Positions 32,601-41,172 of a stretch of DNA of 64,000 nt are shown piece after piece. How positions within the stretch are numbered: the stretch's first letter is position 1; each line of letters begins with the position of its first letter. The position numbers and the translations under genes were made by a program. Where the stretch lies: contig NZ_CP142884.1 in NCBI RefSeq assembly GCF_040760075.1, positions 4,650,001 to 4,714,000 of the forward strand. Reading direction: 5' to 3'. The notes under the pieces were generated by a model, which was given only the letters and a program-made list of their open reading frames with translations, had not been told where the DNA came from and searched no databases. Origin of the DNA: Sphingobacterium sp. R2. Its GTDB lineage: Bacteria; Bacteroidota; Bacteroidia; Sphingobacteriales; Sphingobacteriaceae.

Positions 32601-33284
32601 ATGAATTTTGTCATAATCGTTGCAGCCGGAACAGGAAGCAGAATGAATAGCGACCTTCCTAAGCAGTTTGTTTGTTTAAATGAACTGCCCATTGTCATGC
32701 ATACAATTAATCGATTTTGCCAATGTAAGATTGTATCGGAAGTAATACTAGTAATCAGTGAGGTAATGGCGGAATTCTGGAATGAACTATGCTCGGAGCA
32801 TGAATTTACTTCACCTATCCATCTCACTTATGGTGGAAGAACCCGATTCGAAAGTGTTAAAAATGGAATTAATTATATTGAGCAAAATTTTAAAATCGGT
32901 TCAGAAGATTATATCGCAGTACACGATGCGGCTCGTCCTATCATTACTGAAGACCTTGTAAACAAAGCATTTGAAGGAGCCTATGATCATCGAGCGATTG
33001 TATTAGGGCAAAAGAGTATTGAATCCGTCCGGATGGGAGATGTTTCCTTTAATTCGGCCGTAGATAGAAATCATATTTGGTTAATACAGACGCCGCAGGT
33101 ATTTCATGGAGAGTTACTATTAAAATCGTATCAGCAAGTGGAAGATCCCCTTTTTACGGATGATGCGTCTGTGGTAGAGAAGATGGGCAACAGTATCGCT
33201 ATTATAGAAGGTGATGCTAAAAATATAAAGATCACCTATCCTCAAGATCTACAAATTGCCCAGCTCTATTTAAATTTGATTTGA
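32601..33284 (+). CDS. ispD: 2-C-methyl-D-erythritol 4-phosphate cytidylyltransferase
   Basis: IspD couples MEP to CTP in the non-mevalonate isoprenoid pathway. The 227-residue product shows the N-terminal CTP-binding loop VAAGTGSRMNSDLPKQFVCL (about residues 7-26), then the VHDAARPII motif (about 108-116) and TPQVFHGELL (about 157-166), followed by DDASVVEKMG near the substrate site. It lies 22 bp after the queA terminator. A small membrane protein gene converges on it and ends 6 bp away. Confidence 0.95.
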   Translation: MNFVIIVAAGTGSRMNSDLPKQFVCLNELPIVMHTINRFCQCKIVSEVILVISEVMAEFWNELCSEHEFTSPIHLTYGGRTRFESVKNGINYIEQNFKIGSEDYIAVHDAARPIITEDLVNKAFEGAYDHRAIVLGQKSIESVRMGDVSFNSAVDRNHIWLIQTPQVFHGELLLKSYQQVEDPLFTDDASVVEKMGNSIAIIEGDAKNIKITYPQDLQIAQLYLNLI

Positions 33285-33290
33285 AATGTA

Positions 33291-33446
33291 TTACGCATTA
33301 CCGCGGATGACACGCAATAATACCACAATAATTGCAATCACCAAAAGGACGTGAATAATGTTATTGCCAGCTGCATAACCTCCAAAAAAACTTATCGCCC
33401 AAATGATGACCAAAATAACAGCGATGATATACAGTAAATTTCCCAT
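33291..33446 (-). CDS. Lmo0937-like small membrane protein, 51 aa
   Basis: ATG at 33446 opens a 51-residue protein with two hydrophobic helices: LLYIIAVILVIIWAISFFGG (about residues 4-23) and IHVLLVIAIIVVLLRVIRG (about 31-49). The pattern matches the lmo0937/DUF5670 family of stress-associated small membrane proteins, whose exact function is unknown. It is too short for many gene finders. It is convergent with ispD. Confidence 0.85.
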   Translation of the reverse strand: MGNLLYIIAVILVIIWAISFFGGYAAGNNIIHVLLVIAIIVVLLRVIRGNA

Positions 33447-33527
33447 TTTCTTTTATTAATTTAATACCTAAATCTATTTTTATAGGTATAACAAAGAAAA
33501 TGGAAATATAGTTTTATAATAAATAGA

Positions 33528-34295
33528 TTAGCTGATCTCCAGCTGTAACCTGTCGTAGGCCAACAACATGTTTTCGGGCAATTCTTTCGAAACAATTTCA
33601 TGCAACCCCATTCGGTGTCCTATATGTGTAAAATAAGTTTTATCTGCCTGAATATCGTAGGCAAATTCAATCGCTTCGTCCAAGGTTAAATGCGAAATAT
33701 GAGATTCTTTCTGGAGTGCGTTTACAACAAGTACTTTAACACCTTTCAATAGCTGCCGTGATTCTTCACTGATAAATTTTGCATCGGTGATATAGGCAAA
33801 CTCTCCGATCCTGAAGCCCAAGACTGGCATTTTGTAATGAAGCACCTCGATAGGCATTATTTCCTTCCCGAACAAAGGCAAAGATACACCAGCCCTTATC
33901 TCCTCCAAATCCAACCTCGGGGTTCCAGGGTATTTCGTTTCAGTAAAAGCATAATAAAATTCGCGCCTTAATGCTTCGTGTAGATCAGCTGTACCGTAAA
34001 TGGAAATAGAACTATGCTGCTGATAATTAAATGCCCTTACATCATCCAAACCAGCAATATGATCTTTATGTGGGTGTGTCATTAACACAGCATCTAAGTG
34101 CATAACTTTCTCGCGCAACATCTGATACCTAAAATCTGGACCAGTATCGACCACTATTGTATGTTGATTATACTCAATAAGGATAGAAGAACGTAATCTT
34201 TTATCACGCTGATCTTCAGACTGGCAAACCTGACATTGGCACGCTATGACAGGCACCCCCTGGGATGTTCCGGTTCCTAAAAATGTAACTCTCAA
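33528..34295 (-). CDS. MBL fold metallo-hydrolase (PhnP-like)
   Basis: A 255-residue metallo-beta-lactamase fold protein. GTGTSQGVPVIACQCQVCQS at the N-terminus holds a Cys pair (CQCQVC) similar to the structural zinc site of PhnP. The metal motif is THPHKDHIAGLDD (HxHxDH, about residues 74-86), then AYITDAKFIS, and TYFTHIGHRMGLHE at the end. PhnP-type enzymes are phosphodiesterases on cyclic ribose phosphates or, in relatives, lipoate/octanoate pathway or nucleotide hydrolases; the substrate is open. Its start overlaps the stop of the upstream small gene by 4 nt. Confidence 0.88.
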   Translation of the reverse strand: MRVTFLGTGTSQGVPVIACQCQVCQSEDQRDKRLRSSILIEYNQHTIVVDTGPDFRYQMLREKVMHLDAVLMTHPHKDHIAGLDDVRAFNYQQHSSISIYGTADLHEALRREFYYAFTETKYPGTPRLDLEEIRAGVSLPLFGKEIMPIEVLHYKMPVLGFRIGEFAYITDAKFISEESRQLLKGVKVLVVNALQKESHISHLTLDEAIEFAYDIQADKTYFTHIGHRMGLHEIVSKELPENMLLAYDRLQLEIS

Positions 34296-34564
34296 GCTAT
34301 AATTTTTGATTTCAATACCTCTTCATAAATTGGAAGAAGCTTCTCAGAAATGGCCTCCGAATCAATTTCAATATCCAATAATATGTTCCACAATGACTGG
34401 ATTTTTATTTCAAGATTCGAAAACTTATTGACTACTACAACTTTTGTCGTTTGCAACATACAAGCACCTGTACGGAATGACCCCTTTTCGTACCTAACTT
34501 TATACCCTTGTTCCTTAAAAAATTCCTCCAGCTTAGTTAAGCTGCTTTGTGTAAACGGCAACAA
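34292..34564 (-). CDS. Conserved hypothetical protein, 90 aa
   Basis: I do not recognise a named family. The 90-residue product is soluble, with an N-terminal helix and basic stretch (LEEFFKEQGYKVRYEKGSFRTGACML), a strand-rich centre (TKVVVVNKFSNLEIKIQSLWNILLDIEI) and a charged C-terminal helix. The ATGA overlap with the downstream MBL hydrolase gene suggests translational coupling and a shared function. It is probably real for that reason. Confidence 0.7.
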   Translation of the reverse strand: MLPFTQSSLTKLEEFFKEQGYKVRYEKGSFRTGACMLQTTKVVVVNKFSNLEIKIQSLWNILLDIEIDSEAISEKLLPIYEEVLKSKIIA

Positions 34565-34650
34565 AATCTCTCCTTCTTTTAAAATTCTTCCTCAGTATTC
34601 CAAACTTAGATAAATTTGATTTTATATACAAATAAAATAACCCTTAGCGA

Positions 34651-35778
34651 TCAATGCGCCAATTTAAGAAGTTCATTACCGAAAGTATCCCAGCTATATT
34701 TTCTTTTTTCGTCTTTAATATTTGTTCTAAATTGTTCTTCTTTGTTGTAATGGTAAAAAGAAAAAATGCATTCTGCGATTTCCTCTGCTTTGGGTTCAAC
34801 AACATAACCAACATAACTATCTTGAACCAATTCGGGCAACCCACCGACATTACTCACAATCATTGGAAGATCAAAATGATAAGCAACTTGAGTGATCCCA
34901 CTTTGCGTAGCGCTACGATAAGGTAACACGACACAATCCGCGGCCGAAAAATAACACCCTACCTCCTGATTTGGAATAAAATCGGTATGCATAAGAATAA
35001 ACTCTTCGAGTTTATACTTCTTTATAAGATCCAAGTATAACGCAGGGTCATCATAAAATTCTCCAGCAAGCAACAATTTAACCCCCATCTCACGCAGCCT
35101 GGCATCGTCTAAAGCCTGCAACAAAATATCTAAGCCTTTGTATCGACGAATAAATCCAAAGAACAAGATCACTTTCCCCTCTTGATCAATGTTAAGTCGT
35201 CTACGAGCTTCCTTTTTACTTTGCTGAGTGCCATAGTTATCGTAAAGGGGATGAGGAGTATACACCGCAGGCATTTTCGGGCTTAGCAATTTGAGGTCCG
35301 ACAGAACGCTTTTGCTCATGGTGAGACAAGCATCAACAGATTTCAAAAAGTACCGAATCAATAGCTTATCCCCTAGCCGCTGTTCATGGGGAATTATATT
35401 ATCAGCGATACATACTATTTTAGTATGCCTATTCTTACGAACCTGTCGCTGGATAGTACCCAAGCATGGTCCAAAAAAGGGCATCCAAAATCGCACGATA
35501 AGGAGATCATATTTAGCATTTTTAAGTTCCTTGCCCACACTAATCCAATTAAATGGATTGATGGAATTTATTTTTGTTTTGATATGAAGTCCCTCTGGCG
35601 CAGGCTCATCCGAGTATTGTGACTTTCCCGGAAAAAGAAAATTTGGATACTGCAGACTGAACGAGTAGATATCCACTTCATGACCTAACTGCTGAAAGTG
35701 GGATGCTAACCGTTCATTAAAAGACGCTATCCCACCCCCCCTTAGTGGGTAAGCAGATCCTAAAATCACAATACGCAT
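34651..35778 (-). CDS. Glycosyltransferase family 4
   Basis: A 375-residue GT-B enzyme. The N-terminal domain has VILGSAYPLRGGGIASFNERLASHF (about residues 3-27). The C-terminal nucleotide-sugar domain has ILFFGFIRRYKGLDILLQAL and the ExxxxE-type region ADCVVLPYRSATQSGITQVAYHFDLPMIVSNVGGLPELV. It is cytoplasmic or membrane-associated and probably adds a sugar to a lipid-linked glycan or exopolysaccharide. It follows the GT2 gene by 6 bp, so the two are co-transcribed and likely work on the same product. Confidence 0.9.
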   Translation of the reverse strand: MRIVILGSAYPLRGGGIASFNERLASHFQQLGHEVDIYSFSLQYPNFLFPGKSQYSDEPAPEGLHIKTKINSINPFNWISVGKELKNAKYDLLIVRFWMPFFGPCLGTIQRQVRKNRHTKIVCIADNIIPHEQRLGDKLLIRYFLKSVDACLTMSKSVLSDLKLLSPKMPAVYTPHPLYDNYGTQQSKKEARRRLNIDQEGKVILFFGFIRRYKGLDILLQALDDARLREMGVKLLLAGEFYDDPALYLDLIKKYKLEEFILMHTDFIPNQEVGCYFSAADCVVLPYRSATQSGITQVAYHFDLPMIVSNVGGLPELVQDSYVGYVVEPKAEEIAECIFSFYHYNKEEQFRTNIKDEKRKYSWDTFGNELLKLAH

Positions 35779-35784
35779 AACGAC

Positions 35785-36735
35785 TTAAATGACTTTCTCA
35801 ATTTGATAATTATTCCGATCGGAGCTGCTTCTAGAGACTAATTCTGCTAAGAAACCTGTCAGAAATAATTGCGTGCCCAAAATAATAGCTGTTAGCGCAA
35901 AGAAAAACAATGGTTGATCTGTTATGTCCCTAAAAGGTGTTCCGCTGGCAATACTTATCAATTTATGGCAAATTAGATAAATAGATATAAATAAACCTGC
36001 CAGAAAACTAATAACGCCCATACCCCCAAAAAAATGCATCGGCCTCTTTGAAAACTTACCAACAAAAAATATGGACAATAAATCGAGGAACCCTTTCACA
36101 AAGCGGCCAGGACCGAATTTGGTTGTACCGTATTTTCGTGGATAATGCTGTACGATCTGTTCTTCTATATTTGTAAATCCTGCCCATTTTGCAATTACAG
36201 GTATATAACGGTGCATTTCACCATACACTTCGATATTTTTAACAACCTCCTTTTTGTAGGCTTTTAGACCACAGTTAAAATCATGCAGGTTGTGAATGCC
36301 AGACATCGACCTTGTCACACCATTAAACAATTTGGTAGGTAAGGTTTTGGTTAACGGATCATATCGTTTTTGTTTCCATCCCGATACTAGGTCAGCCCCC
36401 TTATTTATGATTCGGTCGTACAATTCAGGAATCTCATCGGGACTATCCTGAAGATCAGCATCCATTGTAATAACGACATCACCTTGTGCAGCAGCAAAAC
36501 CCACATTTAATGCTGCAGATTTTCCATAGTTACGTCGGAATTTGATAGCAGAAATATTCGTGTTGTTTAACTTTAACTCTTCGATAACCTTCCAGGAATG
36601 ATCTTTACTTCCATCATCAACTAAAATAATTTCGTATGAAAAATGATTGGCCGCCATAACACGGTCGATCCAAGCTGTCAATTCGGGTAAGGATTCTTCT
36701 TCATTAAACAAAGGAACAACAACAGAAATATCCAT
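35785..36735 (-). CDS. Glycosyltransferase family 2, membrane-bound (DPM1/ArnC-like)
   Basis: A 316-residue protein: the GT-A catalytic domain shows ISVVVPLFNEEESLPELTAW at the start, then ILVDDGSKDHSW, FRRNYGKSAALNVGF and the DADLQDSPDEIP metal motif (DxD-like), followed by the KRYDPLTKTLPTKLFN amphipathic part. Two C-terminal membrane helices (about residues 228-256 and 270-295) follow. Relatives transfer sugars to undecaprenyl phosphate. ATG at 36735 is chosen because it places the first strand normally; an upstream ATG at 36750 adds five residues. Paired with the GT4 gene. Confidence 0.9.
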   Translation of the reverse strand: MDISVVVPLFNEEESLPELTAWIDRVMAANHFSYEIILVDDGSKDHSWKVIEELKLNNTNISAIKFRRNYGKSAALNVGFAAAQGDVVITMDADLQDSPDEIPELYDRIINKGADLVSGWKQKRYDPLTKTLPTKLFNGVTRSMSGIHNLHDFNCGLKAYKKEVVKNIEVYGEMHRYIPVIAKWAGFTNIEEQIVQHYPRKYGTTKFGPGRFVKGFLDLLSIFFVGKFSKRPMHFFGGMGVISFLAGLFISIYLICHKLISIASGTPFRDITDQPLFFFALTAIILGTQLFLTGFLAELVSRSSSDRNNYQIEKVI

Positions 36736-36833
36736 GTGAATGTTAATCATGCTAAAAGTATAGTGTTAAAATAGTAACAAAGGTATTACTTTTTCAGCAA
36801 TACCTTGTAGGAACAGTTTTATTTTGTTAGGCA

Positions 36834-37436
36834 CTAAATGGTGTCCTGTCTAATCGTTAATCTTTCTCGCTTTGTCAAAGCTGACAGTAACAATGCAAAA
36901 ACAAATTGAAACATCAAAGTGATCGCCAACCCCTTAAATATTTGTCCTAAGGTAATTTTGCCGATAGAATCAACTTGTTTTTCAAGCTCCGCTATTTTTG
37001 AATCGATAACTTCGTCGGGAACATTATTCTTTTCCATATACTCAATGGTTACGTTAATGGTATGAGTTACAACCTTTTCTTGTAACGTTGGATTAACGAA
37101 GTTAACATAGAGCTGTGTACCGATCGTGGAAATAATAGTGGAAATAGCAAGCATCATAAAGATCGATTTCAATGCTATTGAAAAATTCCAGTAACCACCA
37201 TTTGCTTTCCGAAGAGCGAAAGCGAACAAGGCAGCAATAATAACGAAAACCCCTGTATTAACGATAAATGACATCGACATTACACCCCAAAAGGAATTTA
37301 AGTCTTTGACAATAAACAGGACAATTAATCCTAGGATAAAAGAAATTATTCCCAGTATGACACCATAGATAATACTTTTCTTTTTGTCGATTACCGCATC
37401 AAATCCTACATTACTTGGGTTGATTAAATCTGCCAT
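36834..37436 (-). CDS. DUF4199 family membrane protein
   Basis: A 200-residue protein with four hydrophobic helices (about residues 20-44, 48-72, 85-108 and 164-186) and a charged helical segment in between (EYMEKNNVPDEVIDSKIAELEKQVDS). This matches DUF4199, a Bacteroidota membrane family without known function that is often encoded next to glycosyltransferase genes of the DPM1 type, as here. It follows the acidic-protein gene by 4 bp and may be part of a five-gene transcript starting at the dihydroorotase-like gene. Confidence 0.85.
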   Translation of the reverse strand: MADLINPSNVGFDAVIDKKKSIIYGVILGIISFILGLIVLFIVKDLNSFWGVMSMSFIVNTGVFVIIAALFAFALRKANGGYWNFSIALKSIFMMLAISTIISTIGTQLYVNFVNPTLQEKVVTHTINVTIEYMEKNNVPDEVIDSKIAELEKQVDSIGKITLGQIFKGLAITLMFQFVFALLLSALTKRERLTIRQDTI

Positions 37437-37440
37437 AAAA

Positions 37441-38115
37441 CTATTTATTATAATAAGTACTCATTATTTGGTAAAGGGCAATATCAAAAGCCTTATTGGA
37501 AGACGCTTCAGCATATTCCTCAAATTGCTTTTCAGAGGGCTTGAATTCACTAAAAAAGCTCATAATGGGATAGAAAAGTTCATAAACCTCGCTTTTCGGA
37601 TTTATTCCTTTACCGACTTTCGCGATTTCAGCATATGGACTATCTACCACAATTTGGTTAGCAATAATATCTTCATAAATTTCATGCTCGTCTTGAAACT
37701 CGTCTTCATCAACTAGTAAAAACTCTTTTAAGAAGTCATCCAATTCAGGTTCAATCTCATCGTCTTTACATTCGCCTAAATAAAGAAAAATATTCAACAA
37801 TTCCGTTCCACGATCGATGGTTTCATCTTCGATCGCTTCCCATTCTTCTGAATCCAAATAATCATCTTCCAGCTTCAATACATCGTTAGAGAAAAAATTC
37901 ATCAATAAAAGATCAACATATACTTCGCGAAGTTCGTCAAACAAAGGATAGTCATCGAAAGACTGATCCAACAGTTCTAACTTTTCCAAATAGCTTACTT
38001 CGTTGTTGAATACGCGAATAATCCTTTCAAGAAATTCCGGTGCAGTCGAAATTCCATCAACCTTGCCATAATTTAATATACCTGCCTCAACGGCTGCTTT
38101 AATATTTGCTTCCAT
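37441..38115 (-). CDS. Hypothetical strongly acidic protein, 224 aa
   Basis: I do not recognise a family with confidence. The protein is soluble and very acidic (many Asp/Glu, for example LEDDYLDSEEWEAIEDETID and EFLLVDEDEFQDEHEIYED), with mostly helical character and aromatic residues spread through the chain. No signal peptide, membrane helix or catalytic motif is visible. It lies 5 bp after the dihydroorotase-like gene and 4 bp before the DUF4199 gene, so it is firmly in an operon. A role in the assembly of a membrane or nucleotide-related complex would be a guess. Confidence 0.7.
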   Translation of the reverse strand: MEANIKAAVEAGILNYGKVDGISTAPEFLERIIRVFNNEVSYLEKLELLDQSFDDYPLFDELREVYVDLLLMNFFSNDVLKLEDDYLDSEEWEAIEDETIDRGTELLNIFLYLGECKDDEIEPELDDFLKEFLLVDEDEFQDEHEIYEDIIANQIVVDSPYAEIAKVGKGINPKSEVYELFYPIMSFFSEFKPSEKQFEEYAEASSNKAFDIALYQIMSTYYNK

Positions 38116-38120
38116 GGTTT

Positions 38121-39389
38121 TTAATCGTTTTTAATAATTTGACTATTGTTGATGACCAATTCGACAGCACCGTTTAAGGTCTTTCCGAATAAAGGTGAAT
38201 TTTTTGATTTGGATTTATTGGTTTTCTCATCGAAATTCCATGCTTTCGATGCGTCAAATAAAACAAGATTGGCTTCTGCTCCCTCTTCAATCTGAGGTAC
38301 TTCAAGTCCTAAAATTTGCCTTGGTCTGACGGACAGGCTATTTACAATTTGTTCTTCGTTCAATCCGGCACGAATCAACAGCGGCAGCACTGTCTGCAAA
38401 CCAATAATGCCATTTTTGGCAATATGGAATTCGACATTTTTGAATTCTATTTCTTGCGGTGTATGTTGCGAGACAACAGCATCAATAGTTCCATCCTTGA
38501 TTCCTTTAAGTAATACCTTAAGATCTGCTTTCGTTCTTAATGGGGGGCTAACCTTGTAATTGCTATCGAAACCAACAATATCTTCGTCAGTAAACACCAA
38601 TTGATGTGCGGCAACATCGCATGTGACTTGAAGACCTTTAGCTTTTGCTTTTTTTATCAGATCAACAGCTTCCGGTGTGCTTATGGAAGCAAAATGAATA
38701 GGTGCTCCTGTATATTCTGCTAAATAGAGATCGCGAGAAACCATCAATGATTCGGCAAGGTTTGGAATACCCTTCATACCTAAATAAGTACTCATAGCCC
38801 CTTCATTCATCTTGTTTCCTCCTGCCATCGACTCATCTTCAGCATGCGAAAAAATTAATCCATTAAACCCCTTAGCATACAACAATGCTCTGCTCATTAG
38901 TCCCGCTTGTTGAACACTCCTATTTCCATCACTAAAAGCAACAGCCCCGGTTTGCTTCATATCAAATAATTCGGCCAATTCTTTGCCTTCTCTCTTTTTG
39001 CTGATAGCACCAATAGGATGTACATCCACAATATTTCCTTTCGCAGTATTGACAATTAAGGCCACTTCTGAACGGCTTTGAATAGGTGGCTCAGTATTGG
39101 GCATCACGGCTACTCCAGTAAAGCCACCTGCAGCAGCTGCAGCTGTTCCGCTTAAGATATCTTCTTTGGTTTCTAGCCCGGGCTCTCCAAAATTGGCATG
39201 TAAGTCAAAAAAACCAGGCGCTAAAATTTTTCCGGAGCCATCAATGGTCTCACGATCTTTATCCGCTAATTTGACAGATTTTCCAATCTGTGCAATCTTT
39301 CCCTCTTCAATAAATACATCCACTTGCTGCTGATGAAATTTATTACCAGGTAAAATTACTTTAACAGAAGTAATCAATAAGCTTTTCAT
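38121..39389 (-). CDS. Dihydroorotase-like amidohydrolase with altered metal ligands
   Basis: A 422-residue protein of the amidohydrolase superfamily, closest to class I dihydroorotase (PyrC). Core motifs are PGFFDLHANFGEPGLETKEDI, VMPNTEPPIQS, AFSDGNRSV, FSHAEDESM, IHFASISTPEAV and SQHTPQE. In active class I enzymes these are HxH, D, H, H and DHAPH; here the second His of HxH is Asn and the Asp of DHAPH is Gln. Two metal or catalytic positions are therefore missing, as in other Bacteroidota homologues I have seen. It may be a non-catalytic partner of aspartate transcarbamoylase or act on another substrate. pyrE is also in the window. Confidence 0.8.
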   Translation of the reverse strand: MKSLLITSVKVILPGNKFHQQQVDVFIEEGKIAQIGKSVKLADKDRETIDGSGKILAPGFFDLHANFGEPGLETKEDILSGTAAAAAGGFTGVAVMPNTEPPIQSRSEVALIVNTAKGNIVDVHPIGAISKKREGKELAELFDMKQTGAVAFSDGNRSVQQAGLMSRALLYAKGFNGLIFSHAEDESMAGGNKMNEGAMSTYLGMKGIPNLAESLMVSRDLYLAEYTGAPIHFASISTPEAVDLIKKAKAKGLQVTCDVAAHQLVFTDEDIVGFDSNYKVSPPLRTKADLKVLLKGIKDGTIDAVVSQHTPQEIEFKNVEFHIAKNGIIGLQTVLPLLIRAGLNEEQIVNSLSVRPRQILGLEVPQIEEGAEANLVLFDASKAWNFDEKTNKSKSKNSPLFGKTLNGAVELVINNSQIIKND

Positions 39390-39604
39390 ATATGATTGTG
39401 ATTGAAATTAAAAGGGTACAAAGTTTTAATCGAAGCACATAGCTTGTGCATTGTGAACAGGTAGAAAGGCGCTTTATCACTATAAATCATATAGCTATAA
39501 ATAACTTTTTCGCTTGATGCTTGTGATTGCTTCATTTCGAGAAACAAAGTTACAAAATACAAATTTATTAAAGAACATTAAAAATAGATTTCGGCAACGA
39601 TTAC

Positions 39605-40174
39605 CTAGGAATTTTCTCCCCATTGATAATGCTTAAAGTCAAATCCAGCAAGACTCAAAATACGATCAACAACGGTTTCTGCTACTTCTTCAAGCGTCTT
39701 TGGCAAACTATAAAATGAAGGCGATGCCGGACAAATGATGCCACCTGCCTCTGTCACCAATTTCATATTCTGAATGTGAATGATACTTAAAGGTGTCTCA
39801 CGTGTAACCAAAATCAATCGTCGTCGCTCTTTTAAGATGACATCAGCAGCGCGTGTTGTCAGATCTGAGGATATGCCATGCGCTATTCGCGACAATGTAC
39901 CCATCGAACAAGGACATACAATCATGGTATCATAGCGAGCGGACCCCGATGCGAAAGGAGCAAAAAAATCTCCTTTATCATAAAATTTAAAAGGTACATC
40001 CTGGTAACTTTCATCGCCTAATTCCGCACGCCATACATCCTTCGCATTATTCGACATGACAATACCAACTTCAGCGATTTGTGTTTTTAACACCAACAGC
40101 TTTTCAAGTAAAACTTTAGCATAAATTGAGCCACTAGCTCCCGTAATGGCTATAACTATCTTCCTTTTAGACAT
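39605..40174 (-). CDS. ubiX: Flavin prenyltransferase UbiX
   Basis: UbiX attaches a dimethylallyl group to FMN to make prenyl-FMN, the cofactor of UbiD-type decarboxylases. The 189-residue product has the Rossmann-like start KIVIAITGASGSIYAKVLLEKL (residues 4-25), APFASGSARYDTMIVCPCSMGTLSRIAHGISSDLTTRAADVILKERRRLILVTRETPLS (flavin and dimethylallyl-phosphate site) and a C-terminal ICPASPSFYSLP. No ubiD gene is nearby. ATG at 40174 is used; the in-frame upstream ATG at 40195 is less likely. A terminator-like hairpin lies directly upstream. Confidence 0.95.
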   Translation of the reverse strand: MSKRKIVIAITGASGSIYAKVLLEKLLVLKTQIAEVGIVMSNNAKDVWRAELGDESYQDVPFKFYDKGDFFAPFASGSARYDTMIVCPCSMGTLSRIAHGISSDLTTRAADVILKERRRLILVTRETPLSIIHIQNMKLVTEAGGIICPASPSFYSLPKTLEEVAETVVDRILSLAGFDFKHYQWGENS

Positions 40175-40201
40175 CTCTTTTAAAATATAAAACAAAGCTA
40201 T

Positions 40202-40235
40202 AAAAAAAGGGTCGTAGTGAGAAACACCCGACCCT
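40202..40235 (-). terminator. Intrinsic terminator upstream of ubiX
   Basis: Read on the minus strand, AGGGTCG (40235-40229) pairs with CGACCCT (40214-40208) and seven T follow, 28 bp before the ubiX ATG. It is placed so that it would stop a transcript entering ubiX from upstream. Confidence 0.7.
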
Positions 40236-40270
40236 ACATCTACCTATGAAAAACATGCCCTTGGGAGGGG
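40202..40270 (-). ncRNA. Candidate small RNA or attenuator leader of ubiX
   Basis: A -7 box TACTTTTG (40283-40276, minus) predicts a start near 40270. The next about 70 nt hold a small hairpin (GCCC 40271-40268, GGGC 40260-40257) and end at the terminator listed above. No good -33 element was found. The transcript is either a separate sRNA or a ubiX leader whose readthrough is controlled. No known riboswitch consensus is recognised. Confidence 0.4.
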
Positions 40271-40275
40271 CTTAA

Positions 40276-40283
40276 CAAAAGTA
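40276..40283 (-). promoter_or_regulatory. -7 element upstream of the ubiX leader hairpin
   Basis: On the minus strand this reads TACTTTTG, a full match to TAnnTTTG. The -33 region has only a TTTCC, so promoter strength is uncertain. Confidence 0.4.
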
Positions 40284-40521
40284 CATCTACTTTTTAATTT
40301 ACGGAAATATTATGTGCATTACTACACATTTGTGTATATAAAAAATCAAAAAATACGCTTTTTGGGCTTTTTCGATCTCCATACACCTTTTAAAAAAAGC
40401 GCACCTCTCACTTTTAATTCGGATATGGAGCATCATAAATTATCAATAATTTCTCCAATCAAACATTTATTGTCATGAATAAAGTTTATTTTAGTAAAGA
40501 ACTTAGACAATTAACAAACAC
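40284..40521. other. AT-rich intergenic region before the ankyrin gene
   Basis: No gene or strong structure is visible. The sequence is AT-rich, with ATG/TAA-dense frames on both strands, and probably holds the promoter of the ankyrin gene, though no clear TAnnTTTG box is seen near its start. Confidence 0.4.
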
Positions 40522-41172
40522 ATGAGCCTCTCCATTTTAGAACAATACATAGAACAAGGAAAAAGCAACGACATAGATCTGTTATTGATTGGAAATCCTG
40601 AACTTTTACAGGAAACAACAAGTCATGGAATTTCGCCCCTTCTATTAGCATGCTATTACAACAAACCTCAGATCATAAGGGTACTTTTACAACACACTAA
40701 GTCCATGACTGTACATGAGGCTTGTGCAGCAGGATTAACATCCTATCTTGAGGCTATTATTTCGAAGGTCCCTTCTGTTATCAATAAATGGTCATCGCAG
40801 GGTTTTACGCCATTGACCTTAGCTACATATTTCAACAAAGTAGACATTGTTCGTCTATTGCTATCCAAAGGTGCAAATCCAAACACCGTAACCAAAAATG
40901 AACAGCTCACTACAGCATTGCATATTGCCGCCTCAAACAACAATGAAGAAATTGGAAAATTGCTTATCGATGCGGGCGCGAATGTCAATGCCATTCACGC
41001 CACAGGCGAAACTCCGCTTCATTTTGCTGCCCAATATGGTAATATAAATTTTATTGTTGCCTTACTTGAAAACGGAGCAGATACAAGAATAATCAACATT
41101 TCAGGACTATCTCCAATGGATCTGGCGTATGAAAAAGGCCATAAAGAAATTGCAGAAATTTTAAAGAACTAG
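40522..41172 (+). CDS. Ankyrin repeat protein
   Basis: A 216-residue protein made of about six ankyrin repeats, for example HGISPLLLACYYNKPQIIRVLLQH, QGFTPLTLATYFNKVDIVRLLLSKGANPN, LTTALHIAASNNNEEIGKLLIDAGANVN, TGETPLHFAAQYGNINFIVALLENGAD and a capping SGLSPMDLAYEKGHKEIAEILK. No signal peptide or other domain is present, so it is a cytoplasmic binding protein of unknown partner. Its stop codon overlaps the stop of the convergent DUF2851 gene at the tetranucleotide CTAG. Confidence 0.92.
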   Translation: MSLSILEQYIEQGKSNDIDLLLIGNPELLQETTSHGISPLLLACYYNKPQIIRVLLQHTKSMTVHEACAAGLTSYLEAIISKVPSVINKWSSQGFTPLTLATYFNKVDIVRLLLSKGANPNTVTKNEQLTTALHIAASNNNEEIGKLLIDAGANVNAIHATGETPLHFAAQYGNINFIVALLENGADTRIINISGLSPMDLAYEKGHKEIAEILKN

